Source: Lepas anatifera
Lineage: Eukaryota; Arthropoda; Thecostraca; Lepadidae
Reading direction: 5' to 3'
DNA: 64,000 nucleotides
Assembly: GCA_034440635.1 (NCBI GenBank)
Contig: JAOTON010001685.1
Coordinates: forward strand, 4,737,001 to 4,801,000
Shown here: positions 34,855 through 45,179 of the stretch, one piece after another
Layout of the letters: every line of letters starts with the position of its first letter
Position numbering within the stretch: position 1 is the stretch's first letter
Notes under the pieces: generated by a model
Told to the model about the DNA's origin: nothing
Seen by the model: only the letters and a program-made list of their open reading frames with translations
The model's database searches: none
Program-made: the position numbers and the translations under genes

Positions 34855-37800
34855 TTCAGGCTTCCATTACACCACAGTCAACTATAAGATTTCTTCCAGA
34901 CTCCACAGGCCCCAATCTTGACGAAAATTCACATTCACACGATTTTCAACGCCTTCTCCAGTCATGCAACTACAGCTCAATCTCGGACCTCAACGGAATT
35001 GGCGCTGCTGATGGGTTATCCTCCATAATCCACTTAAATATCCGTTCCCTGCCAAAAATTTTGATTCTTTATCAGCTTTGATATACCAATTAAAGTACAA
35101 GCCCGTAATTATTCTTATAACAGAGGCATGGCTGGACCCAGAACTTGCCAGTTCCTACGAGCTAAAGGATTACACATTTGAACTTGCATCCCCCTTGGAA
35201 TACCGTGGAAAAGGGGCTGGTATGTATATCCATAACAAACTTCACTATAGCAGGAGGAGTGACCTTGGTTCAATTGCCATTCAACACCAGTCTGTCGTTA
35301 TTGAGGTTCACAATGTTTTTCCCTTCCACTTTGTGGTGGGTGTTGTTTACAGATCTCCCTCTTTCCCATCTTCTATTTTCCTAAATTACTTAGACAAAAT
35401 TCTTGATAATTTATCAGATGAGAACAAGATATGCTTAATAGGTGGTGACTTCAATTTTGACATCCTGAAATCAAAAAGCATCGAATCAACTGAACATTTT
35501 CTTCAGTCTCTGGGCTCGTATGGTTTTCATCCATGCATTTCGCTTGCCACGAGAATCACCAGTGAATCTCAAACTCTTATTGATAACTTTTTTAGTAATG
35601 ATCTTTCCATATTGAAATCTTCTCATGTATTGTTCTCAGATGTAAGTGACCATCTCCCTATAGTTGTCAACCTCAGTACCGCTATTAGGCCAAATCTGAA
35701 AAAAGTACAGCAACACCATCATTCGATTTCACAAAGGTCGAAGCTCTGAAAACTAGCGTAGTTAACAAACTTGCTGACTTTTTCTCTATCGAGGATCCGA
35801 AACAAGCTTCCAACTTGCTTCAATCTACCATTACCACAGAAATTTCTCGTTTTTCCATCACCAAGTCAAACCGTAGGGAGGTACCGATCCGTCCATGGAT
35901 CTCTTTTGGACTTCTAAAATGCATAAACAAAAAGGCAGATCTGTATAAGAAATTTCTGAAATCCCGAAACAAAGAAGATGAGGGCAGATATAAATCCTAC
36001 AATAATGCTTTAACCAATATCATTCGTAATGCTCGGAATCTTTACTTCAAACGTAAGCTGAGTGAAAACAAAGACAACCCTAGAAAACTGTGGGACACTA
36101 TGTTAACTCTTGTGCACAAAAATAAATCAAGAAAGGACCTTCCAGATCAGTTTAAGCTCGGAAACAAACATGTTAATGACCCGTTGGAAATTGCTCATGA
36201 ATTCAACAAATTTTTCTCCACTGTCGCAATGTCCCTAGATTGTGCACTACCACAGTCCACCTCAGATCCTCTGCAATACATAGATACACAACCCGATCGC
36301 CTTTTTCGGTTCCAACGGATTAATGCAGAAACGGTGTTGAAGATTATTTCCTCACTTGGAAGCACTGGTGCAGCGTATGATCGTATCAGCTCCAAAATTC
36401 TCAAACTTATTGCTACTTCTGTTGCCCCTCATTTAGTCCACTTGTTTAACCTTTGTCTTTCTTTTGGCATATTCCCAGACGAGCTGAAGAAGGCAACAGT
36501 TGTCCCAATATTTAAGTCAGGGGATTCTTCCCTGTTCACCAACTATAGGCCAATATCGATTCTTCCCATTTTGGCAAAAGTCCTCGAAAAAAATTGTGTA
36601 TGCTCAACTCTCTGATTTCTTAACAGAGGAAAACATTATCTATCAAAACCAGTTTGGCTTTAGGAAAGATCATAGCACTCTAATGCCAATTGCTCTACTC
36701 TATGACGATATAACTGCCTTCAAAGTATCCAAAAAAGTTTCCGCCTCCATCTACCTAGATTTTAGCAAAGCTTTTGATACCGTAAATCACGAAATTCTTC
36801 TTGGAAAGCTTAAACGCTACGGAATAAGTGGTACTTCTCTAAATTTCTTTGAAACTTACCTCTCAAATCGCAGTCAAATTGTAAAATACAATAATGTTAT
36901 TTCAAAAACACCTATGGCATTGCCCATGGGAGTTCCACAAGGCAGTGTCCTAGGCCCCCTTCTCTTCATCCTGTACATAAATGACATATATAAAAGTTCT
37001 AATACCCCTAATTTCTATATATTTGCCGATGACACCGCCTTACTGTATTCTGCTAACAACATTCAAGAACTGCAAGACAAAATCAATAATTCTCTCCCAA
37101 ATGTAACATCCTGGCTCCATTCAAACAGACTCACAATTAATACAAACAAATCAACATATCAGTTTTTCTCATCGTCTGTGGAGCATAACATTAACATTTC
37201 CATAAATAATAAGTCTTTGGAGCGAAAATTTTCCACTAAATACTTAGGTATAACATTAGACGAGGATCTGAGGTGGACAAATCACATAGGAAATGTTGTG
37301 AACACCATATCGCGAAATATCGGTTTAATTTGTCGAACAAAACAAACATTTGACTCGTGTCATCTCCTCCTGCTCTATAATGCTTTAGTGCTACCCCACT
37401 TAAATTACTGTCTTCCGGTCTGGGGCAGTACCTTCCCTTACCGGCTTAATAAATTAGTTCTCCTTCAGAAAAGAATTGTCCGCATAATTAGTAATACTGA
37501 CCGCCTAGCCCACACCAGCCCCCTTTTCAAAAACATAAAATTCTGAAACTACCTGACCTTGTTGAATATGCTCAGATCAACATCCTTCATAACTTCCTTC
37601 GGCACTCACTACCTGCACCATTATCGGATCGATTAAATTTACTTACCCCAAACCAAACTGATAGAACGAACCGTCAAACCCATCACTTTCTCATTCCCTT
37701 TGCTCCTACTATGTATCGCAAATTTTCATTTTTTGTTGCTGCCCCCCGTGTGTGGAATAAAGTTGTAGCATCGAAAATTACTAGTCTGGAAGATGTCCCT

Positions 37801-37857
37801 CTAAGCAAGCCTTTCTTCCGTAAAGTTGTCTCAAAACTGTACCTAGATATGTATTAG
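34855..37857 (+). pseudogene. LINE ORF2: APE endonuclease and reverse transcriptase, frameshifted
   Basis: Endonuclease: HLNIRSL (about 35,031), TEAWLDP, VVYRSP, GGDFNFD (about 35,442) and SDHLPI (about 35,647), the usual APE catalytic series in order. Reverse transcriptase: NYRPISILP (about 36,540), QFGFRKDHST, DFSKAFDTVNH, PQGSVLGPLLF and the catalytic FADD box at 37,022-37,033. C-terminal: LPHLNYCLPVWG and, in a shifted frame, a tail ending at the TAG at 37,855. Frame breaks lie near 35,057 (A run), 35,715, 36,590 (A run) and 37,530 (A run). Family knowledge: ORF2p nicks target DNA and primes reverse transcription there. As written the copy is inactive. Confidence 0.85.
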
Positions 37858-38763
37858 GACGTGTATCAATGAATTATTAGTACTTAAGTCGTTAAGATTA
37901 GCACAGGTTATGTTTATGTGAAAATCATGTGCCGACTAGCAAGCTGAGTTCTCAGGGATGCTGCACTAATAAATTTATATCTCGTTATTTCGCTCACATT
38001 ACCTTTAATGCCGCAAAGAAACGTCCATTGAGGCAGTTGTTGGCGCTTTAACAGGCCAGCCTCAGGCACCTCCCTGCCCTTTCATTCATTCCCATTCTGT
38101 TTTGCGCGCCTCCAAATCTCCCCTCTCTCGTAAAGTAAATGCGCATCACCCATAATTTCCACAGTCCCTTCACTCCCTCACTAACGAAAATCTGTCGGCA
38201 GGCGGTGGCCCGGTTGGTGAGCTCAGGGCTCACCCTGACCGTGGCCCGGCGGCTCTCCCGATTGGGCGCCCCTGGCGTGCCATCGGGGGCCGCGTGCTGG
38301 CGTGGGGCGGCGCTGGGCCACTCCTGGGCTGCGCTGCGGGGGCTGGCCGCCTGGCGGCGGTTGCCGGCGCCCCCTGCCTCTCGTCCGGTCCGGGCCGGGC
38401 CTCGTCGTGGGTCTGTGTGCTGCCTTGCGCGGGCGTGCGGAACGTGGTGTGTGTGGCGGCTCGCGGCCCGGCCAAGTTGAGGGACGAAATCGCTCCGGGT
38501 GCTCGCGTGGGAGCACGGCGATAGGACGCTGACGTGGTGGAGTGGCGCCCTCTAAGGTTCATATGATGCCTCGTTGAGTTGAGTGCTGATGTCTGGTGGC
38601 TGCACGCTTTTATTGTATTATGTGTCTACACTCGAGTGTTTTATTGTTTTATTGCCTCGCTCTGCTCTTACCTCTTCTCTTTTCTGCTCTTCTCTCTCCC
38701 GCGGGAACTTTACTCTCTTGACCCCTACAAATTGTGTGTTGTGCAAATATATACGTATGGATG
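37858..38763. other. LINE 3' region, with a GC-rich block of unclear origin
   Basis: 37,858-38,040 is AT-rich and follows the ORF2 stop. 38,140-38,530 is abruptly GC-rich with meaningless frames on both strands, and 38,600-38,763 is pyrimidine-rich. All of it lies within the inserted segment, since the host repeat resumes only at 38,764. It could be the true 3' UTR or a second insertion. No poly(A) tail is present. Confidence 0.45.
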
Positions 38764-39305
38764 GAAAGCAACCATTACCAATTATGTTTAAAACTGCAAG
38801 CGAGAAAAATCTAGATCATCTTATGAAGGTAAATGTTCATTCATCGAATTCATAATAGGCTCAAATCCTATATCCAGCTCCTTTGGCTAATAGATTCTTG
38901 TCATAAGCGACGTAGCGGGACACTGATTGACGGCTGCGTCATGCGCGCCATCTATTATCATCTTTTTAAGCTCAAAACATCCCTGTCTTTCCAAGGTACT
39001 TTTCCAGGTAAATATATATTTCAAGGAGTCAAAAAAGGTTTCAAATTGTTCAGATTGAATGGTTTTAAAGTTCTGGAGCCCTTCCAATACATAAGTTGCA
39101 TTTTATGGTCCGTGAGATATGAAAACATCGAAATTTTGGCAAACCGGAAGAATTTCAAACGGCTTGCGCGGGCAAATATTTTTCGAATTCGACATTTTCG
39201 ACCAGAAAATCGTGATCAGCGGCCATCAATACATTAGAAAACACCCGGTAATCAAAGATCCTGTGAAAAAGTGGTGATCACGACATGGCCTAATACCTAG
39301 CATAC
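38764..39305. repeat. Inverted repeat 2, right arm, second part
   Basis: Resumes exactly where the arm left off at 33,009 (GAAAGCAACCATTACC). Matches the reverse complement of about 30,870-31,410, including AAATGTTCATTCATCGAATTC and GTGATCACGACATGGCC. Confidence 0.85.
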
Positions 39306-40029
39306 CTGGCATACCTACTTGATGAACACTTATTGCTTCTACGGTGATATAATATCGTGGTATATTTTTGGCTCCATCTACAAAAAGTTTGTGGTGAAAG
39401 TGTAAGTCTGTTAGTATATTTGCCTCATTACGGATTCGAAGCAGTATTTTGAACTGGGTAGTGGGCACCCTGTGTCAATTGAATATCCTTCTATTGTCCA
39501 AATATAAAGCACCATGTACAACTGGCTTTTCCATTGACAGTTTCCTTCCAATCAAGTATGTTTTATGGCACCAAATGTATCAAGGACAAATTCAGAGCGA
39601 CCAAAAGTTGGAGTGGTTACCCTCTGATCAAAACCCCGAGGACACTACACTGCATTTCGGCACTACATGGTGCAAACCTGATCGATGAGCCTCCCCCTCG
39701 ACAACGAAACCTGTATCCGCCCATGACTAACTCAACGCGAGCCCCGCTGCAGGGAGGGGGAGTATTTCATCCCTCACTCCCCGCCACCGTATCTCATTTC
39801 CTGGAGGGGTAAAATAAAGTTATGGACGGCGTCAGAAAGCTCCGACGAGACAAATAGAAATCATAGGCTATTTTTTATCAAGTCAATATTATGGTCACAA
39901 GAGATAATGAATATTACATAGGCGTAAATCAGAGCATTGTGGATTGTTCCCTATAGGTATGTTTTATGGTGTGGAGCAAGAGAAAATCTTTTAGGCATTG
40001 CTGGAGTCCTCTTATCGTGGGAAATCGAA
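39306..40029. other. Spacer, nothing recognised
   Basis: No gene or repeat recognised. TACCTAGCATACCTGGCATACC at the left edge is a short local repeat continuing from the inverted-repeat arm. Confidence 0.35.
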
Positions 40030-41460
40030 TTATATATAATACGACCATGCCAAGTCGAAAAGAAAAAGGACCTGACCTCAAGCTAGTTCAGGATCGCGTG
40101 ATGAACTGTTATAGTCATGTTACATATCAATAGACCCCCGTGACAGGATAAGCAAAATGAAAGCGAAATGAAAGATCTATCTCAATGCGGTGCAACATTA
40201 TTGGCAAAGTAATCAAGGTATGTTCATGTGACCTCAGATGACCTTTGAACAGTCAGATGCTAAAAAATCTCCAATTAATGGTCAAGCTGGTTGTAAGAAT
40301 ACATGGTATGATAGCTTTCAATTCGATCTATTGAATATTTAAGAACAATCAGCCCTTTATACCTATTTTTCACTATAGACTTATAATGGGCTGAACAAAA
40401 AATCATCCCCATCTTAGGTCAGCAACTTGACCGTTTCTAGATGACAAAATTGTAGACGACCCTAATGACCTCATCATATCATCATTTGGAACTGATCAGT
40501 TGCCAGATGTTCCTTTGGCGTCGCTTAAAACCCGTGATTTTGGGTTTTGAAATTGGATCGCTTGATCTTGAATAACTCTTTGACCTGAAATGATTGGACC
40601 TAAAAATCTGGTTCAGGTGCGTGAAATCAATTCGGCATAAGGTACTGTAGGCTGTGTTATTCTGCGTTTCTTCGTTTTTGCGTTATTTGGGAAAACCTGC
40701 AAAGGGTAGCATTTTGTCCCCAGTGGGGCTTGTAGCCGCCTCGGCCGCCGAAAATAGTCGGAACAGACACCACGGTGTTAATACACCCAACGTGCCTGTT
40801 TCGACTATTTTCGGCGGCCGAGGCGGCTACAGGGCTCATGTTAGAATATACGAAAGCTTAAGGATAGAGCTGTACTATGATATATTTTATTCTTCGAGGT
40901 TCATCTCTGAAAATTTAGTTCCCAGAACATGCCAATCGAGGGCTGCCAGTACGGATATCATACAATACTTGGGCACATTTCGCTTGCACACTAATATATA
41001 GATCTAGTATATCAACTTTGAGAACAAACCTGTTTCCAATTTTTTCATGATGGAATGCCCCACACCCCAAATGTAGTCTTCCAATGGTAAAATATTTCAC
41101 TTTTTGGTGCCATTATTATTAAATCACGTGACCTGACCTTAGATCACCGGTAAAGTTATATTATTTTGTAAAAATTTTGAATTTAGACGCCACAAAAATT
41201 TTATTTAGGTCTTCACAATTCCAAGCATATATAATCTTATATAGGTATCATAGTTAGTCTCGAAGATATGGCTATTCGAAAAGTAAGGTTTTTTGTTGAG
41301 TCAAAAAATTGCCTGAGGCCATAACTCAAAAACCGCTGAATGGACGAAGCTAAAATGTCACAGCGTTAATCTACGCCCTGGAAAACCCATGTCAGAAATT
41401 TGCATCAAAATCTGAGGTGTAGGGTTTTACCGCTTGGTCGATTTGTCTTGGAATGCCCGC
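40030..41460. repeat. AGGTCA-rich dispersed repeat, copy C
   Basis: Exact or near TGACCT/AGGTCA words recur (for example about 40,070, 40,230, 40,242, 40,417, 40,466, 40,580 and 41,131). Ends near TTGGTCGATTTGTCTTGGAATGC, the same edge wording as the other copies. Interrupted by the 40,732-40,830 hairpin. Noncoding. Confidence 0.5.
40732..40830. repeat. Hairpin with 39-bp arms
   Basis: 40,732-40,770 and 40,792-40,830 are inverted copies matching at 37 of 39 bases, with a 21-bp loop. The arms are rich in GGCGGCCGAGGC. The same peptide wording therefore appears in frames on both strands. Confidence 0.9.
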
Positions 41461-41610
41461 CCCCCCCCCACCCACCTGCCGGAACACCTTCGCCACTAAG
41501 AAACTCCACTACCTGCACCTGATTGTTTCGATCACGGAAATCATGAAGGTACAGCGTATAAGTCAAAACATAGCTATTCGTATTGTTACTGTTCATGGCT
41601 TTGGTTATTC

Positions 41611-42143
41611 ATAAGATAAGTAAAACATTTATTACTGCAGAAAGCCTAGCCTGAGTATAAAATCCGACCGGTTTCGGGAGCATCCCGCCCCCGTTTTCAA
41701 GGAAGATGAAGATAACATTATGACTTGAACTAACTAAGCGAAAAACACGAAGACAATACACTTTGAAATAACAATCTTAGCTGTGAACATGAATCATTTT
41801 ATAATTATTAGCTCTAAACACGTGTTATTTTTCAAGTCAATCTCTTGTTTGGCTGGCGTTTTAAGAGGTCAAAAATCCAGAGAAGATGGTAACTTTGACG
41901 ATATTTCTATTCATTTTTGATTCCGTTGTGGTTTGGATGTAAATTGACTCTTTTATTTCCCGCTGTTTTTGTCTTGAGTCGAAAGTTAAAGTCGTTGCGG
42001 CGTCCCATTTGATACCATGATGCTTCTTGAATGAACGTTCCGGTGTTGCCTCCGCTGCTAACGAGGCGGGATGCTCCCGAAACCGGTCGGGTTTTATACT
42101 CAGGCTAGGCTTTGTGCAGTAATAAATGTTTTACTTATCTTAT
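41611..42143. mobile_element. Foldback element with 79-bp terminal inverted repeats
   Basis: 41,611-41,689 and 42,065-42,143 are inverted copies, 77 of 79 identical. The arms contain CGAAACCGGTCGG and TTTTATACTCAGGC on the inward-to-outward strand. The 375-bp interior has no long frame. A second, diverged copy with the left arm and interior lies at 61,531-61,990. The GAAACCGGTC wording beside a short GC stem recalls terminal sequences of Penelope-like retroelements, but I cannot confirm that. No target duplication is obvious. Confidence 0.8.
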
Positions 42144-42167
42144 AGATATTCATCTTTAAACAAGCCA

Positions 42168-42350
42168 CCGCGAAACGGTGGAAGTCTGCGAGCAAGGCGA
42201 GCGGACCGGACTCCTGAGGAGGGCGCGGCGAAGCCGCGGCCGACGAACGCTGTGTAACTGATGTAGGCGCTCCGCAGGTCGGCCCAATGAATAAAGACAT
42301 CGTTAGGTAAGGTTCAAATATGTCATGACACCTTATCTAAGCTACCCTCT
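42168..42350. repeat. Dispersed repeat with GGCGCGGCGAAGCCGCG hairpin, copy 1
   Basis: Contains CGGTGGAAGTCTGCGAGC, then GAGGAGGGCGCGGCGAAGCC (42,216 on), and ends AAGACATCGTTAGGTAAGG. The second half matches 43,327-43,460; the first part matches 42,620-42,665. The GCGCGGCGAAGCCGCG part can form a stable stem-loop. Confidence 0.75.
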
Positions 42351-42619
42351 GGGAGCTAAAACGACTGTTACCTACCGCTAAAGCTAAAGTGCGCTGAGCG
42401 GCACAGTATGGACACAGGATATGCATTGCGGCACAGCATCACTACAGGAAACGCACTGCGGTACAACATACCTATAAGTAAGTGCATAACAAAGGAATTA
42501 AAGTGATAGGTGGGCCGAGTGGTTTATTGGGTCACGTGACCCAGTAAACTTGAAAGTTACCCTCATTTAGAAATATATGCGTTCCACTGAATGGCTTCCA
42601 GCGGTCCGGAGACAAGCCC
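42351..42619. other. Spacer, nothing recognised
   Basis: No features recognised. Confidence 0.3.
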
Positions 42620-42665
42620 CCGCGAAGCGGTGGAAGTCTGCGAGCAAGACGAGCAGACCTGAGTC
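42620..42665. repeat. Short copy of the CGGTGGAAGTCTGCGAGC repeat
   Basis: Near-identical to 42,168-42,210 (for example GTGGAAGTCTGCGAGCAAG). Its right-hand continuation differs, so this is a truncated copy. Confidence 0.75.
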
Positions 42666-43012
42666 TTTTTATAAATTTTGTTCAATTTGCTCTCAGTTTG
42701 ACTGTTGCAGTCTGAGTCCAGGGGTCGAAAAACCTACCATTTTGGTATTCTAAATGGTGACAGCCCAAAGTGGGCAAGGTGTCAAAAATTACCCGACATG
42801 TTTCTTCCAGACCAATAACGGAGCAAACCACCAAAATTGGCAATTTTAATTTGAGCTCGCCATGTTTCTCAACAACTAGAATGGTACAGGAGTATCGTTT
42901 GGTATCCTTCTAACGCAAAACGTGCCACACATTGCAGCCTGGGCTGGTGACACATTTATGGTTCGACGTTTTCATTGGTGACACACTGGACACTTTTTTG
43001 GCCCCTGTCTGA
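42666..43012. other. Spacer, nothing recognised
   Basis: No features recognised. Confidence 0.3.
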
Positions 43013-43325
43013 GTCTCACTAAAGTCATCAAGGGACTTGTCACGGAGACCCCGACCCCACCACCCGAACGAGCAACTCCCACAATGAAAAGTTAATTTAG
43101 AAGCCAAAGTTTAACGTCCCACAAAGCACAGGGACGGCCGCCCCGCTCCAGTCACCCTCTCACCAGTCAGTTGCTAGCCGACCTGTACGTCGGGTAAACT
43201 ATTGAGCGCCGGAGCGTCTCAAGGGAACCGATCCCAAGCCTGGGCATGCACTGCCACTGCATGCTTCTGAGCAGCGGGCCGGAGCCTGACGCTCTACCAA
43301 CTGAGCTACCGGAGCTACTGAGTCT
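43013..43325 (-). mobile_element. tRNA-derived SINE, minus strand
   Basis: On the minus strand it starts GCTCCGGTAGCTCAGTTGG (about 43,315), a tRNA 5' half with a perfect A box (TAGCTCAGTTGG), and continues GTAGAGCGTC. A degenerate B-box-like GATCGGTTCCC follows about 70 nt later. No anticodon stem forms, so it is not a working tRNA gene. The tRNA-unrelated body (43,013-43,200) matches 27,803-27,990. Such a head is a Pol III promoter; mobilisation would depend on a LINE. Confidence 0.7.
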
Positions 43326-43326
43326 C

Positions 43327-43460
43327 GAGGAGGGCGCGGCGAAGCCGCGGCCGAAAAAGGCGATACTTGCCACGCAGGGTAGGAGCGCCGCAGACCGGCC
43401 CTCTGAATCAAGACATGGTTAGGTAAGGTTCTATTACGTCGGGACAGCTTATCCAATCGA
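43327..43460. repeat. Dispersed repeat with GGCGCGGCGAAGCCGCG hairpin, copy 2
   Basis: Starts GAGGAGGGCGCGGCGAAGCC and ends AAGACATGGTTAGGTAAGG, parallel to 42,216-42,345. On the minus strand it lies directly upstream of the tRNA-like head and may be part of the same composite element. Confidence 0.75.
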
Positions 43461-43775
43461 AACTGAGGGCACTATCGGCACGCCAAGTCGTGGTTGCCAG
43501 GAGGGAGAACCCGGCAGCGGCGGCCCAGAAGGGAGTAGAGATCCAAAGGGAGGCCGGCCGTAGTCATCGGGGAGAAGGTAGGAGTCATCGGGGTGCCGTA
43601 GTTATCATGGGGAACCCGGCAATGCTGGGATGACCGTCTTGGGACAACTTCAGACATCATAGCGGAAGTCGGTTTCAAGAGTATGGACCGCCGGAGTCAG
43701 GGGGCGATAGTGGCAGTGGGGCAGGCAGCCCAAGGGGGAGAAGCCTCTGGTGTCAGTCAGCCTCAGGGGAAGGGG
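43461..43775. other. G-rich spacer
   Basis: Purine-rich sequence with local GGGAGAA and CATCGGGG words. No gene recognised. Confidence 0.3.
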
Positions 43776-45155
43776 CAGAGGTGGGCGCCGCTACCAATTT
43801 CTTTAAACCGCTACCGCTACTTCCGCTACCTTGGTAACATGAAACCGCTACCGCTACTCCGCTACTTTTTTTGAAAGACGAAAGCGCTACCCGCTACTCC
43901 GCTACTCCACTACCGCTACTTTTTAGTATAAAGCGGTACCAAAGCGCTACTCCGAAAATGTCCAGGTCGATCTAAATAAATTCCACAGACAGCCAACTTT
44001 AATTTGTATATTGGAGCCAAAGTTCAATCCATGCCCAAAGCATGCACAAACACAATCATTCACACAATCTTCTCTTTTCGTTGGACCTCCCGTCAGTGTT
44101 TTGACCTCCAGAGGTCACCTCGTGACCTAATATGACCTGAGGTCATGAAAGGTCAGAAAGTGACCTTGTATATCAAATGAAAGCCAGGGACAAGACAAAC
44201 ACGATGGTGTTTGTTTCAGCGCTCTAGCTTAATTAGCTCAAAAGTTATTGACAAAATACTGTATTTGACCCCTGGTGACCTTGGATGACCTTGGAAAAGT
44301 CAAAGGGCAAATAGGACCTCTGGGATCCGTGAAAGGGTGTCTAAAAACGTTGTTCTGAGCAGTCTGAGCATTTGCAATCATTTTTGTGGCTTTTAGATCA
44401 TGAGATAGCTTTTCGCCATGCTTTTCCAATGGGAGAGGTCGCCTCGTGACCTGTCCTCAGGTCACGAAATAGAAAAATCCCGGATTGACTCGTTGTAGAC
44501 CCTTGAAGGGTCATGAAGTGTAGCAAGTTTCAAATCGATTAACTTAGAAATGTAGCTCTTATAGAGCTTCAAAGTTGAAGTGAGGTGACCTTGGTTGACC
44601 TCGCCTGGTGACCTGACCTTGGGTGACCTGGGATAAAAATTTTCAGGAATGGTGGGAAAATGATGAGGTGAGAGATAGAGCCCTCCAACACGGTGCTGCG
44701 TTTCGTCATTTTTCTGCTATCTTGAAAAAAACCTCAGGGGGCATCGATGGCCCGGTGGGGCGAGGGTTAAAACAACATAAAATATACTGAGGCCACGAAG
44801 TCAATGGCCTTCAGATGACTTGCTTGATATATATTTACCCTTTCACCTTGTTGGCCTCCATTACAGCCCTGTAAATTAATTGACTATGCTACTTTTGAGG
44901 ACGTTTCTACTCCAAACTCACACATGAATCCCCTCGTTGGCATAGACCTTGTTTTGCGTGCCTAATATTTTGAATTTAGGATATGCTTAAAAAGCTGCTG
45001 GTAGCGGTAGCGCTTCTAATTTTCTAGAGTCCGCTACCCGCTACTCCGCTACTTTTTGGTAGAGAAGTCGCTACCGCTACTCCGCTACCATTTAGGAGTC
45101 CGCAAGTTGCGGAGTAGCGGAGTAGCGGACTAAAGTAGCGGACTGCCCACCTCTG
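43776..45155. mobile_element. TIR element with subterminal CGCTAC arrays
   Basis: Left end CAGAGGTGGGC (43,776) and right end GCCCACCTCTG (ending 45,155) are exact inverted repeats; one further flanking base also pairs. Inside each end lie many copies of CGCTAC or GTAGCG (43,790-43,960 and 45,000-45,145), mainly CGCTAC at the left and in both orientations at the right. Short TIRs beginning CAGAGGTG with dense subterminal hexamers are typical of hAT elements, whose transposase binds such repeats. No 8-bp target duplication is visible, so the ends may be off or the copy old. The interior (44,040-44,770) is an AGGTCA-rich block. No transposase. Confidence 0.65.
44040..44770. repeat. AGGTCA-rich dispersed repeat, copy D
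   Basis: About 16 exact TGACCT or AGGTCA words in 560 bp (44,085-44,640), for instance GTGACCTGACCTTGGGTGACC. Ends with GGCCCGGTGGGGCGAGGG, matching the edge of copy A. Confidence 0.7.
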
Positions 45156-45179
45156 CAGTTCAGTGAATTACAGGTCCCC

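Larger units (their letters stand above)
33010..38763 (+). mobile_element. CR1/Jockey-group non-LTR retrotransposon, 5.75 kb
   Basis: A LINE inserted into the right arm of inverted repeat 2; GAAAG flanks it on both sides (33,005-33,009 and 38,764-38,768). Order: partial ORF1 (33,010-about 34,200), a T-rich linker, ORF2 with APE endonuclease (about 34,860-35,700), reverse transcriptase (about 36,300-37,250) and C-terminal region to a stop at 37,855-37,857, then a 3' region. The 5' end is cut inside ORF1. ORF2 is broken by several single-base shifts, most at A runs, so this copy as written cannot make its proteins. Clade assignment rests on the motif set only. Confidence 0.85.

Noticed and set aside
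43203..43320. A functional tRNA gene on the minus strand
   Set aside because: The A box is perfect, but no anticodon stem, T arm or matching acceptor stem forms; its body is repeated at 27.8 kb. It is a SINE head.
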